From an uncultured Opitutia bacterium (GTDB lineage Bacteria; Verrucomicrobiota; Verrucomicrobiia; Opitutales; UBA953), in the NCBI GenBank assembly GCA_903840355.1, contig CAIMFJ010000008.1, positions 1 to 64,000 on the forward strand: DNA of 64,000 bases. Direction: 5' to 3'. The position numbers and the translations under genes are program-made. The notes under the pieces were generated by a model. The model did not search any database and had not been told where the DNA came from. It worked only from the letters and a program-made list of their open reading frames with translations. Below, piece after piece: positions 27,095 to 35,031 of this stretch (position 1 is its first letter; each line of letters begins with the position of its first letter).

Positions 27095-28255
27095 GTGGCC
27101 CGTCCCAAATCGAAAAGTCCCACCCCTCGCCCAGCAGCCAAGGTTCTGGCAAAACTCCCTAAGGGCCGTCCGACCCAACGGGTCGCCCGTTCCACTTCTA
27201 CCCCCGAAGCGGCTAAGAGCTCTCAGAAAGTCGAGCGCATCGGGCTCCTAATTGATGCCGATAACGTCTCGCATCAACACCTCCCTACCCTCCGCCGTTT
27301 CATCGGGACAACGGCGATTGCTGCGGCCCGTGCCTACGGCGATTTTCAGGGTCGGCTTTTCGGCTGGCGCGAAGCGGCCCAAGGTTGGCCCGAACTACAG
27401 CTCGTTGATCAACGGAGTTATACCCCCGGGAAAAATGCCGCCGATATGCGGCTGACGATTGATGCCGTCAAACTGATGGCCGAAGCCAATCCGCCGACGA
27501 CCCTGATTTTCGTCACCAATGACAGCGACTTCACCCCGGTAGTCGAAGACGCCCAACGTCTCGGCGTGCGTATCATTGTCATGGGCGAGCGCACGCACCA
27601 AGCCCTCCGCACCACGGCCAACCACTACCTCAACCTCTCCGAATTGCGGGCCCGCTTTGAAGAAGAAGACCGCCAACGTACCGACCCTAAAGTCGCCCTC
27701 GCATTGCTCTCCAAGGCCCTGCGTCTACTCGCTCCTAAAGGTAAAACCGAGTTCATCGAGTTGCTGGACCAGTTTGATAAGAAGCTACCCGAAATTATTT
27801 TCGGTTCCCCTCGTCCCCCTCAGTTCACGCGCGAACCACGCGAGCCTCGTCACCCCCGCGCGCCGCGTCCCGCTCCGATGGAACGGGCCCCACGCCCGCA
27901 ACCCGCCCCTCGGGCCCCACGTCACCCACATCCCGTAGCCCGCCCACCTCAGACGGTGCGCCCGGCGGTACCCGTTCCGGCGGAGTCGCTAAGCAAAGCC
28001 GACGCCGATCGCCGCCGCACGCAACTCTTAGCCCGTCCGGATATTATTAATGCCGTGGTCGATGTGGCCGGTGCCCTCATGCCTCCCGGCGAATGGATTA
28101 AAGTCGAAGCCATCCGCAAAGTTTTATTCCAAGAATACCCTGGACTCGATCGCAACGCCCCGCGCTACGATCGCTTCCACGAGATGCTCGAGGACACCGG
28201 CAAATTCCGCCTCAAGTTTGAAGGCCCAGTGGTCTTCGCTCAGTTACAGGATTAA
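27095..28255 (+). CDS. NYN-domain nuclease-like protein with OST-HTH/LOTUS domain
   Basis: The 386-residue protein starts at GTG 27095 with a basic Pro-rich tail. It is followed by a NYN (PIN-like, LabA/DUF88) domain, about 46-190. Acidic metal-binding residues are Asp54 and Asp56 in LLIDADN, Asp117 in NAADMRL, and Asp143 and Asp145 in TNDSDF, so a ribonuclease is possible. A short winged-helix-like segment follows at about 205-240. Then come an Arg/Pro-rich linker and a C-terminal domain (about 300-385) that also resembles a LOTUS/OST-HTH module. These modules bind RNA in other proteins. The stop overlaps the convergent esterase stop. Confidence 0.8.
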   Translation: MARPKSKSPTPRPAAKVLAKLPKGRPTQRVARSTSTPEAAKSSQKVERIGLLIDADNVSHQHLPTLRRFIGTTAIAAARAYGDFQGRLFGWREAAQGWPELQLVDQRSYTPGKNAADMRLTIDAVKLMAEANPPTTLIFVTNDSDFTPVVEDAQRLGVRIIVMGERTHQALRTTANHYLNLSELRARFEEEDRQRTDPKVALALLSKALRLLAPKGKTEFIELLDQFDKKLPEIIFGSPRPPQFTREPREPRHPRAPRPAPMERAPRPQPAPRAPRHPHPVARPPQTVRPAVPVPAESLSKADADRRRTQLLARPDIINAVVDVAGALMPPGEWIKVEAIRKVLFQEYPGLDRNAPRYDRFHEMLEDTGKFRLKFEGPVVFAQLQD

Positions 28256-29274
28256 CGGCCAATCGTGTGTTCGAGGAACGCTAACACCTTCGACGTGATT
28301 TCGGGGGTGTTGCTGTGTTCTGTTTGAACCACTTCTTGACCCTGCTCCCAGCGCACCGCCGTCGAAGTCCATCCCTGACCCTTCGGACGTAAATCAAACG
28401 TGTGCACGCCGCCTTTCACGATGAGGAATTCGTGCGGAATCTTCGCAGCACGCAAAGCGGCCTCTAAGTGATGTGACTCGCTAATATCCACCGTGGTATC
28501 GGCATCACCGTGTAAAATTAAAACCGGCGGTGCCCCTGCTTTCGCGTGCGTCGCAGGCATGAACGCTTGCTCAGCATTGGGTCCCGCTTGAGCCAGCGTG
28601 GCTTTGCCGTGCTTGTTAGACTCCGCGACCCCGTAAAAATCTAATACGGCCGAAACCTGTGAACTGTATTTAGCCTTAGGGTCGCCGCCTAACTCAGGTT
28701 GCTCAGGCGCCAAGCCGACCATTAACGCTAAGTAACCACCCGCCGAGCCGCCGGCGACAGCGATGCGATGTTCATCAAGATTGAGCTCCTTGGCATGCTC
28801 ACGCATCCAACGAATCGCTTGGCGACAATCTGCAATATTCTGCGGCCAAACCGCGGGGTTGCTCTTCGTCGATAAGACGTAGTTACAACTCACCACCACA
28901 TACCCCGCACGAGCGAGATCGGCACTCACACTCGTGCTACGATATTCAGCCTTATCGCCGCCCGTAAAACCACCGCCGTGAATAAAAAGTACGCCGGGAC
29001 GCGGCGTGGTCGCGGACGTGTTGGGTAAATATAAATCCAACTTCTCTTTGCGACCCGTCCCTAAAAACTCCACGTCGCTTAAACGAAAAACGGGCTTAGG
29101 CATCACCTCGGCAGAAGGCTTCGCCCGCGCCGCCTCGGCCCACACTTTAAGATTTTTTAAATCCGGGGTTTGGTCCGCGGGGGCGATTTCGTAGACCCGC
29201 AATTTAACATTATCGACCGCCCCTAAGGCAGCCGTGAGTAAACCTAAAAGAAAACTGAGCTTAAGATAACGCAT
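28252..29274 (-). CDS. Secreted alpha/beta-hydrolase (esterase/lipase)
   Basis: The 340-residue protein starts at ATG 29274 with a signal peptide (MRYLKLSFLLGLLTAALGAV). The HGGG oxyanion motif is in FIHGGGFTGG, the nucleophile is in GGSAGGYLAL, and the Asp of the triad is in LHGDADTTVD. The His is in GGVHTFDL. It fits hormone-sensitive-lipase-like or acetyl-xylan esterase-like enzymes, and may deacetylate plant or algal polymers. It overlaps the end of cimA by 14 bases, so the two may be transcribed together despite unrelated roles. Confidence 0.8.
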   Translation of the reverse strand: MRYLKLSFLLGLLTAALGAVDNVKLRVYEIAPADQTPDLKNLKVWAEAARAKPSAEVMPKPVFRLSDVEFLGTGRKEKLDLYLPNTSATTPRPGVLFIHGGGFTGGDKAEYRSTSVSADLARAGYVVVSCNYVLSTKSNPAVWPQNIADCRQAIRWMREHAKELNLDEHRIAVAGGSAGGYLALMVGLAPEQPELGGDPKAKYSSQVSAVLDFYGVAESNKHGKATLAQAGPNAEQAFMPATHAKAGAPPVLILHGDADTTVDISESHHLEAALRAAKIPHEFLIVKGGVHTFDLRPKGQGWTSTAVRWEQGQEVVQTEHSNTPEITSKVLAFLEHTIGR

Positions 29275-30817
29275 AAGCATAACCATCTGTAATCGCCCGG
29301 AGCGAGGCTTCGACCAGATTTTCGCTCACGCCCACCGTACCCCAATTCATTTTCCCATTAGAAGAACGGATGACGACACGCGTCTTGGCTGCAGTACCTT
29401 CGCCGCCGCCCAAAATACGTACTTTATAATCCACCAGCGAAACTTTGGCGAGACGCGGGAAAGACTTCACCAAGGCCTGACGCAAGGCTTGGTCAAGAGC
29501 ATGCACGGGACCATCCCCTTCGGCGACCGTTAGGGTTTCCTCGTTGTCGATTCGCACGCGCACCACGGCTTCGCAATACGCCCCTTCTTTACCACCGCGG
29601 GCGGTGACATGGTAGGAAATGACTTCGAAGGGAGCCGTCTTGGATTTACCAAGGTGACGACGCAAAAGCAGGGCCAAGGACGCCTCGGCGTCTTCAAAAC
29701 TCCAACCCTCGTGCTCGAGTTTCTTCAACTCATCCAACGCCGTGCTGGTCGCTGGGGAATCGCGATCCAAATCAATGCCTAAAGCTTGAGCTTTTAAAAC
29801 GATGTTACTCCGACCGGACTGATCGCTCACCAATACCGTGCGCTCATTACCCACGGTAGCGGGATCGATGTGTTCGTAGGCCGCCGAGAATTTACGCACC
29901 GCATCCACGTGGGTACCACCTTTGTGGGCAAACGCAGCGGTACCAACCCAGGGACGACGAGGATCAGGGGCCAAGTTGGCCACGCCATCCACGAAACGCG
30001 ACAGGGCGGATAAACCGCGGAGCGACGTGCTGGGGACGCACTTCCAGCCAAACTTTAATTGGGCACAAGGAATGACGGCGGTGAGGTCGCAATTACCCGT
30101 GCGCTCACCAATACCATTCACCGTACCTTGAACATGCGAGGCACCTGCTTCCAATGAAGCCAAGGCATTCGCCAAGCCCAGACCGGCGTCGTCGTGGGTA
30201 TGGATGCCCACCGGCACCTTTAACACCGCGAGAGCGGCCCGCGTGGCAGCGGCAACGGTCGCAGGCAACGAGCCACCATTCGTATCGCAAAGCACTACCC
30301 GATCGGCCCCACCCTCCACCGCAGCCAACATCGTAGCCAAGGCGTACTCGGGGTCTTCTTTCCAACCATCAATCGCGTGTTCGCAATCGTAGATCACTTC
30401 ACGGCGGTGGGATTTCAAGTAAGCCACCGTGTCGCGAATCATCGCTAAATTTTCTTCGGGCGAGCAACGGAGCACTTCGCGCACGTGCAGGGCGGAAGTT
30501 TTACCGTAAATCGTAACCACGGGCGTCTCTACTTCGAGCAAGCCACGTACTTGAGCATCTTCGGAGGCCTTCACCCCTTTACGGCGCGTCGAACCGAAGG
30601 CCGCCAACTTGGCGTTTTTAAACTTAAGCTTCTTCGCCTGGGCAAAGAACTCCACGTCCCGGGGATTGGAGCCTGGCCAGCCACCTTCAATGTAAGTCAT
30701 TCCGAAACGCTCGAGCTCGGCGGCAATACGCAGCTTGTCCTCGACCGTAAAGTGAATGCCCTGCCCCTGTGAGCCATCACGGAGGGTGGTGTCATAGATT
30801 TCGATGGAGCGTGCCAT
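29261..30817 (-). CDS. cimA: (R)-citramalate synthase
   Basis: It condenses pyruvate with acetyl-CoA to citramalate, the first step of the threonine-independent isoleucine pathway. The 518-residue protein has the HMGL-like TIM barrel (YDTTLRDGSQGQG metal site, GIHTHDDAGLGLANA, GTVNGIGERTGN). A C-terminal regulatory domain of LeuA type, from about residue 380, is the likely isoleucine feedback site. The sequence fits the long CimA class better than 2-isopropylmalate synthase. It is preceded by a leader ORF with four Ile codons and alternative hairpins (30857-30949), indicating attenuation. Confidence 0.93.
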   Translation of the reverse strand: MARSIEIYDTTLRDGSQGQGIHFTVEDKLRIAAELERFGMTYIEGGWPGSNPRDVEFFAQAKKLKFKNAKLAAFGSTRRKGVKASEDAQVRGLLEVETPVVTIYGKTSALHVREVLRCSPEENLAMIRDTVAYLKSHRREVIYDCEHAIDGWKEDPEYALATMLAAVEGGADRVVLCDTNGGSLPATVAAATRAALAVLKVPVGIHTHDDAGLGLANALASLEAGASHVQGTVNGIGERTGNCDLTAVIPCAQLKFGWKCVPSTSLRGLSALSRFVDGVANLAPDPRRPWVGTAAFAHKGGTHVDAVRKFSAAYEHIDPATVGNERTVLVSDQSGRSNIVLKAQALGIDLDRDSPATSTALDELKKLEHEGWSFEDAEASLALLLRRHLGKSKTAPFEVISYHVTARGGKEGAYCEAVVRVRIDNEETLTVAEGDGPVHALDQALRQALVKSFPRLAKVSLVDYKVRILGGGEGTAAKTRVVIRSSNGKMNWGTVGVSENLVEASLRAITDGYAYALS

Positions 30818-30856
30818 GGTGTGTAGGGTGGAGAAAGGTGGGTAAAAGGGAAGGTT

Positions 30857-30877
30857 CGTTCCGAAGTCCGCGGAACG
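30857..30877 (-). terminator. Putative attenuator terminator hairpin of cimA
   Basis: CGTTCCG and CGGAACG pair around a 7-base loop; on the minus strand a pyrimidine-rich run ending in TTTT follows (about 30844-30852). The U-tract is interrupted, so on its own it is weak. Its upstream arm is shared with the alternative hairpin at 30873-30903, so the two cannot form together. Confidence 0.55.
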
Positions 30878-30903
30878 GTGAAACGCTGGGAAGCGGGCCG
30901 TTC
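30873..30903 (-). promoter_or_regulatory. Putative antiterminator hairpin of cimA
   Basis: GAACGG at 30898-30903 pairs with CCGTTC at 30873-30878. A nested CGCT/AGCG hairpin lies in its loop. This pairing uses the bases needed for the terminator at 30857-30877. Another hairpin, CGGGC at 30916-30920 with GCCCG at 30906-30910, overlaps the leader codons and stop. It could keep the antiterminator from forming when the ribosome moves on. This is the classical three-state attenuator layout. Confidence 0.5.
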
Positions 30904-30910
30904 TGCGGGC

Positions 30911-30949
30911 TTACAGCCCGATAATAATAATATCCGACTCCGTCATCAT
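30911..30949 (-). CDS. Leader peptide with four Ile codons, upstream of cimA
   Basis: A 12-codon ORF MMTESDIIIIGL ends at TAA 30911, 93 bases before cimA. It reads ATT ATT ATT ATC in a row. An in-frame longer version starts at ATG 31003 (30 codons), with another ATG at 30994. The Ile run is followed directly by a hairpin that covers the Gly-Leu-stop codons, and then by competing antiterminator and terminator hairpins. The enzyme downstream makes isoleucine. By analogy with ilv and leu leaders, ribosome stalling at scarce Ile-tRNA would favour transcription into cimA. The peptide's translation is inferred. Confidence 0.65.
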   Translation of the reverse strand: MMTESDIIIIGL

Positions 30950-31016
30950 GGCACGACCCACCGACAAGGCGAGGGAGGTCGAAGACTGGACCATGGGTTT
31001 CATGAGTGGAGGCAAT

Positions 31017-31045
31017 ACTTCAAACGGCGGGCGGAGGGGAGTCAA
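31017..31045 (-). promoter_or_regulatory. Candidate promoter for the cimA leader
   Basis: A TTGACT -35-like hexamer (31040-31045) and a weak TGAAGT -10-like hexamer (31017-31022) are separated by 17 bases. Transcription would begin near 31010, just upstream of the leader ORF. The -10 match is poor, so confidence is low. Confidence 0.25.
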
Positions 31046-31095
31046 AGGGAAAGCCACGTTCTGAAGAAGTTGGCTCGCCAAAGGGCCCTGAAATT

Positions 31096-31863
31096 ATGAA
31101 AAATAAGCCTATGCGACACCTTTTACCGCTGTGGGCACTCTGGGTGTCGACCTTTTCCGCCTCAGCCCAATGGAGCATTTTTGCGGAAAAAATCCCCACC
31201 CCAGGCCACTGGGCCAATTACCAAATGGAGCGCACCAAAGGCCAAGAGCCTACCACGGTGAGCAACCTACGCCTCTCGGTCCACGACGGGGGTGTGGTTA
31301 ACGGACAACCCCACCTATGGCTCACGGTCGATTCGGTCGAATGGCTCGGCTCTAAATCCAAAGCCCCGTTGCACTTTCTACTCCCCGCCAACCTCAATCG
31401 AGAAGGTGCTTATAAATTTTTAGAATCCTCTGCGGAAATTTTATTCTCCGATCCGAAGGGACCTTGGCACATGACGCCCGACGACTTGAGTGCGCTCGCT
31501 AAACGCGTGGGCTATAAGTGTACGAATAAAATTACGCCCGACCCCGACCAAACGTTGGAAGAACTGAATCTGGGCAATCAGAAGTATAAATGCAGTCGCC
31601 TTAAAATGGAAAGTTACACCATCATCGACCCTCCCGTGGTGGCGAAACAAACCATCATCATTCGCGGCGATGTGTGGCGCGATGAATCCAAACCCTTTTC
31701 CGTGATTCAAGCAAAGTGGACCGAAAAATATATTTCCGGCAGTAAAATCTCTACCGAAGAGAAAAACTTAAAACTACTGGCTCAGGGCGATAACGATAAA
31801 CCCAATCCGCCCACCGACCATGGCGATGATTTTTCGTTTTGGCGCGTAATTTTTCCGCATTGA
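31096..31863 (+). CDS. Exported protein of unknown function
   Basis: The 255-residue protein has a signal peptide, starting at ATG 31096 (MKNKPMRHLLPLWALWVSTFSASA) or ATG 31111. The mature part is rich in beta strands, with HWANYQM, HLWLTVDSVEW and YIIxD-like segments. I recognise no catalytic motif or family. It is divergent from cimA, so its promoter lies in the same gap as the cimA leader. It converges on pectinesterase with a 30-base gap. Confidence 0.65.
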   Translation: MKNKPMRHLLPLWALWVSTFSASAQWSIFAEKIPTPGHWANYQMERTKGQEPTTVSNLRLSVHDGGVVNGQPHLWLTVDSVEWLGSKSKAPLHFLLPANLNREGAYKFLESSAEILFSDPKGPWHMTPDDLSALAKRVGYKCTNKITPDPDQTLEELNLGNQKYKCSRLKMESYTIIDPPVVAKQTIIIRGDVWRDESKPFSVIQAKWTEKYISGSKISTEEKNLKLLAQGDNDKPNPPTDHGDDFSFWRVIFPH

Positions 31864-31893
31864 TTCCTCGCACACGGTGACACGGCAAACCCT

Positions 31894-32889
31894 TTAACGC
31901 GACTGCAGCGACGTGGGTTGCATTTCTGGCACCCAGCCATCCTTCCCCGCCAAGACCTTTGCGGGCGTCAGCTGGGCCGCTTCGGCTGGCTTAAGCGACT
32001 TCATCCAAGCGACCCGCTGCGTCTGCACCGCCCCTGGCCCTGTGCATCCCACCTCGATAAAACGGGAGGTTTGTTGCCGTTCCACCACACGCCAATCATG
32101 CCAGCCCTCGGGCCGAACACAGGTCCCTAATTGGCAATTAATAAAGGCCGTCGCACCATAATCACGCCACGGACGACCCAAGTAAACCTTGGCGGCTTCT
32201 TGCGTACTCGTCACCTCGCAGCCCACAAAGACCAAGCCCCACGGTGAGTTCTGGGGCGTCGAGGGAGCCGTGATATACCCGGTGTCCGAGACAATAATCC
32301 GGCAGTGATTAAAATACGCCGTCGCCGCCCCGAAAATAAAATCCACCGCACCGGTAATTTCGCAGTGCTCGAAATAATGTCGCCCTTGATTCACCAACAA
32401 CGTGTCTTGCCGTCCCAAGAAGTGACAATCCCGAAAAACCACGCGATCTCCATCGACGCGCACGGCGACGGCTTGAGCTTTTTCGGTGGCATCATTTTGC
32501 AACGTCACCCCTTCGATCAAACATTGATTCGCACCAACAAAAAAAGTGCAGGAGTTAAACGTACCGACAAAGGTGCCGTCAGGCTTACGTTGCGCGGCAC
32601 TTAGGGCGAAGACGATTTTCGTTTGGGCAGCATGATCGCCGATGAGACTCACCGGTCCCGCTTCAGCGGGAATACGCACCTGTTCACGATAAACTCCGGA
32701 ATGAAGGTGTATCCGCCATGCGCGACCTCCGGGAGCTGGACCTTTTTTCACTAAGTCATCAATCGCCGCTTGCACCGTCTTGAACGGTTGCGAACCGTCG
32801 GCCGCAACTTCCACATCGTAAGCTGGCACAAGCGCTCCGAGGAGCATCGTGCCCCATAAAAGTCCCAAGGTGCATAGCCCACGAACCAT
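31894..32889 (-). CDS. Secreted pectinesterase (carbohydrate esterase family 8)
   Basis: It demethylates pectin. The 331-residue right-handed beta helix has a signal peptide. Catalytic motifs match the family: GRQDTLL and GAVDFIFG, with the two active-site Asp, and LGRPW with the substrate-binding Arg. A GWHDW block near the end is also typical. No pectate lyase is present in the window. It follows tRNA-Phe on the same strand and is likely transcribed on its own. Confidence 0.92.
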   Translation of the reverse strand: MVRGLCTLGLLWGTMLLGALVPAYDVEVAADGSQPFKTVQAAIDDLVKKGPAPGGRAWRIHLHSGVYREQVRIPAEAGPVSLIGDHAAQTKIVFALSAAQRKPDGTFVGTFNSCTFFVGANQCLIEGVTLQNDATEKAQAVAVRVDGDRVVFRDCHFLGRQDTLLVNQGRHYFEHCEITGAVDFIFGAATAYFNHCRIIVSDTGYITAPSTPQNSPWGLVFVGCEVTSTQEAAKVYLGRPWRDYGATAFINCQLGTCVRPEGWHDWRVVERQQTSRFIEVGCTGPGAVQTQRVAWMKSLKPAEAAQLTPAKVLAGKDGWVPEMQPTSLQSR

Positions 32890-32974
32890 GAAGCCAACTT
32901 ACACCCCCCTCCGAAACCGAGCAAGGCAGAGCTTTCCAGCAGAGATTTCGTAAAGTCCTGCTGGAGGCTGAAAG

Positions 32975-33050
32975 TGGTGGCCTGAGTCGGAATCGAACCA
33001 ACGACACGATGCTCTTCAGGCATCTGCTCTACCAACTGAGCTATCAGGCC
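32975..33050 (-). tRNA. tRNA-Phe(GAA)
   Basis: Acceptor GGCCTGA pairs with TCAGGCC. Anticodon stem GATGC/GCATC encloses CTGAAGA with anticodon GAA. T-arm GGTTCGATTCC and discriminator A are followed by encoded CCA at 32975-32977. It is 76 bases long. Confidence 0.96.
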
Positions 33051-33070
33051 AAATTAACTAAAACCCATCT

Positions 33071-33089
33071 GGGCCAAAACCCTTGGCCC
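33071..33089. repeat. Hairpin between dapL and tRNA-Phe
   Basis: GGGCCAA and TTGGCCC pair perfectly around a 5-base loop. On the minus strand a TTGACA hexamer (33090-33095) precedes it, which could be the tRNA-Phe -35 box. The hairpin could also end dapL transcription, since GGGTTTT follows. Which role applies is not clear. Confidence 0.4.
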
Positions 33090-33124
33090 TGTCAATCCGA
33101 CAACAGAAAACCCTGCGAGAAGCC

Positions 33125-34369
33125 TTAGAAAGTGAACTTCCAAGGGCTTAAACGCCGTTGGACCTCCGCAATCACCGCCGCCTCACCCGCTTCACCACGG
33201 TCGGAAACGAAGGTTACCGAGAAGCGCACGAAGGCTCCGCAGTCATCCCAAGGCACCGTCGAAATGAGGTGTTCGGTGATCATCCACTGCGAAAAGGCTT
33301 CGCCAGAAGCAAAGGTAACCGTGCCCGTCGGGCCAGTAGCCGACTTCGGAGCGGGCATGTATAAGAAGAAGCCGGCACCAGGCTTGCGTACTTGGAAACC
33401 AAGTTGAGCGAGGACGCCCACCAACTGGTCCATGCGACGGGAATACTTCGCCGCAATAGCACGTGGAATCGAAACATCGTCTAAACCCGCGACGCCCGCT
33501 TTCTGAATGCCCAAGAACTGACCCGAGTCGGAATTATCCTTCACGTCGCCGTAAGCACGAACGAGCAAAGGATTGCCGACGACGAAACCGATACGCCAGC
33601 CAGTCATGTTGTGGCTCTTCGACAACGAGTGTAATTCAACAGCGACTTCTTTCGCGCCAGGAACCTGTAAGATCGAGACTTGCTCAGCCCCGAAGTGCAA
33701 CGAGCCGTAAGCGGCATCTTGAATCACCACGAGGTTGTGTTGACGGGCAAAGGCGACCACTTCCTCGAAGAACTTACGCGTCGCGCAAGCACCCGTAGGA
33801 TTATTGGGGTAATTCAAAACCAACACCTTGGCCTTGGCTAAGACATCGGCCGGAATCGATTTTAAATCAGGCAAGAAGTGATTAGCAGCCGTCAGTGGCA
33901 AATTATGCACCAAGCCACCGTAGTACTTAGCGTGCGTGCCAAAGACTGGGTAACCAGGCACCGTCATCAACACATAGTCGCCAGGGTTGATTAAACAGGC
34001 AGGCAGAATCGAGAGGGCGGCTTTGGAGCCAATCGAGTGGAGGATTTCGGTTTCCGGATCTACCGTCACCCCGAAAAGGTTTTGCATGTAGCGAGCGGCG
34101 GCTTGCTTGAAGTCAGCCCCACCATTGTCGGCGTAGCCACGATTCTCAGGCTTGGCGGCTTCAGTTTGCAACGCCTTCACCACGGCAGGGAAAGCCATCT
34201 CGTCGGGCTCGCCCACTCCTAGGTCAATTAAGGCCACGTCAGGCTTGGCCTTTTTGGCGGCGGCCTTGGCGCGCTTAATTTTTTCAAACTTATAAATGGC
34301 CGTCGATTTGCCATAATTCACCCCGCCGATGCGTTCAGCGAAGAGTTGTTGAATATAAGATTCAGACAT
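33125..34369 (-). CDS. dapL: LL-diaminopimelate aminotransferase
   Basis: It makes LL-diaminopimelate in one step from tetrahydrodipicolinate, for lysine and peptidoglycan. The 414-residue fold-type I PLP enzyme has NYPNNPTGA, the PLP-binding Lys in SLSKSHNMTGWR, and the substrate segment GEPDEMAFP. MSESYIQQLF at ATG 34369 is the probable start; the frame's extension to 34507 overlaps the divergent tspO gene. DapL is common in Verrucomicrobiota and rare in Proteobacteria, which supports the taxonomic guess. Confidence 0.92.
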   Translation of the reverse strand: MSESYIQQLFAERIGGVNYGKSTAIYKFEKIKRAKAAAKKAKPDVALIDLGVGEPDEMAFPAVVKALQTEAAKPENRGYADNGGADFKQAAARYMQNLFGVTVDPETEILHSIGSKAALSILPACLINPGDYVLMTVPGYPVFGTHAKYYGGLVHNLPLTAANHFLPDLKSIPADVLAKAKVLVLNYPNNPTGACATRKFFEEVVAFARQHNLVVIQDAAYGSLHFGAEQVSILQVPGAKEVAVELHSLSKSHNMTGWRIGFVVGNPLLVRAYGDVKDNSDSGQFLGIQKAGVAGLDDVSIPRAIAAKYSRRMDQLVGVLAQLGFQVRKPGAGFFLYMPAPKSATGPTGTVTFASGEAFSQWMITEHLISTVPWDDCGAFVRFSVTFVSDRGEAGEAAVIAEVQRRLSPWKFTF

Positions 34370-34462
34370 AGGAGAGGCTTTTAAAAAGACGGCTCTGGTC
34401 GGAATGGCAAGCGGACTTGATGAGGAACCTTGCTCCCCGAGCGGCTTGATGTAGCGTATGGC

Positions 34463-34981
34463 ATGGGCCAGACCAACGAACCTGAAACCCCGGCAGTGGA
34501 CCCTCATCCCCTAGGCCGTAAAATCGGGTTTCTTTTAGTGTGCCTGTTGGTCGGGGGTGCCAGCAGCTTAGTCACCCGCCCCGAAATCCCGCATTGGTAC
34601 GCACAACTCCATAAACCTCCTTTCACGCCCCCACCCTGGCTCTTCGGGCCGGTCTGGACGTTGATCTACATCCTGCTCGCCCTCACGGCCGCACAAACCT
34701 GGTACGCACCACCGAACAATCGTGGCCCCCGCCACCTACAACGCTACCTCGCGGGAGCGATACTCGGCGCCAACGCCCTGTGGTCCTTATTATTTTTTGG
34801 ACTCCACCGACCCGACCTCGCCCTACTCGATATCGGCGCCTACCTACTCTTGCTGCTATTATGGGTTCGCTGGCTGAGCCAAAACTTGGCTCTGAGGTTC
34901 GCATGGCTCCAAGCCTTGCATGTAGTCTGGATTCTTTTTGCGACGGTTTTGAATTTTAGTGTCTGGTGGTTAAACCGCTAA
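34463..34981 (+). CDS. tspO: TspO/MBR family tryptophan-rich membrane protein
   Basis: The 172-residue protein has five transmembrane helices and the family signature HWYAQLHKPPFTPPPWLFGPVWTLIY, split here for reading. Trp and Pro density is typical. Family members bind tetrapyrroles such as heme or porphyrins. ATG 34463 is chosen over an in-frame TTG at 34430. It diverges from dapL with a shared promoter gap of 93 bases. A strong hairpin follows its stop codon. Confidence 0.9.
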   Translation: MGQTNEPETPAVDPHPLGRKIGFLLVCLLVGGASSLVTRPEIPHWYAQLHKPPFTPPPWLFGPVWTLIYILLALTAAQTWYAPPNNRGPRHLQRYLAGAILGANALWSLLFFGLHRPDLALLDIGAYLLLLLLWVRWLSQNLALRFAWLQALHVVWILFATVLNFSVWWLNR

Positions 34982-34983
34982 AC

Positions 34984-35008
34984 AAAAAGGCCCTGCAAAC
35001 GCAGGGCC
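34984..35008 (-). terminator. Terminator of the Gfo/Idh operon
   Basis: GGCCCTGC and GCAGGGCC form a perfect 8-bp stem with a 4-base loop (34989-35008). On the minus strand it is followed by TTTTTGTT. It lies between convergent tspO and the end of the oxidoreductase operon. Confidence 0.85.
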
Positions 35009-35031
35009 GAGGCACCAAGCTCGCGCAACCT

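Noticed and set aside
32936-32964. CCAGCAG/CTGCTGG inverted repeat after tRNA-Phe
   Set aside because: The loop is 15 bases and no T-run follows on the minus strand; not counted as a terminator.
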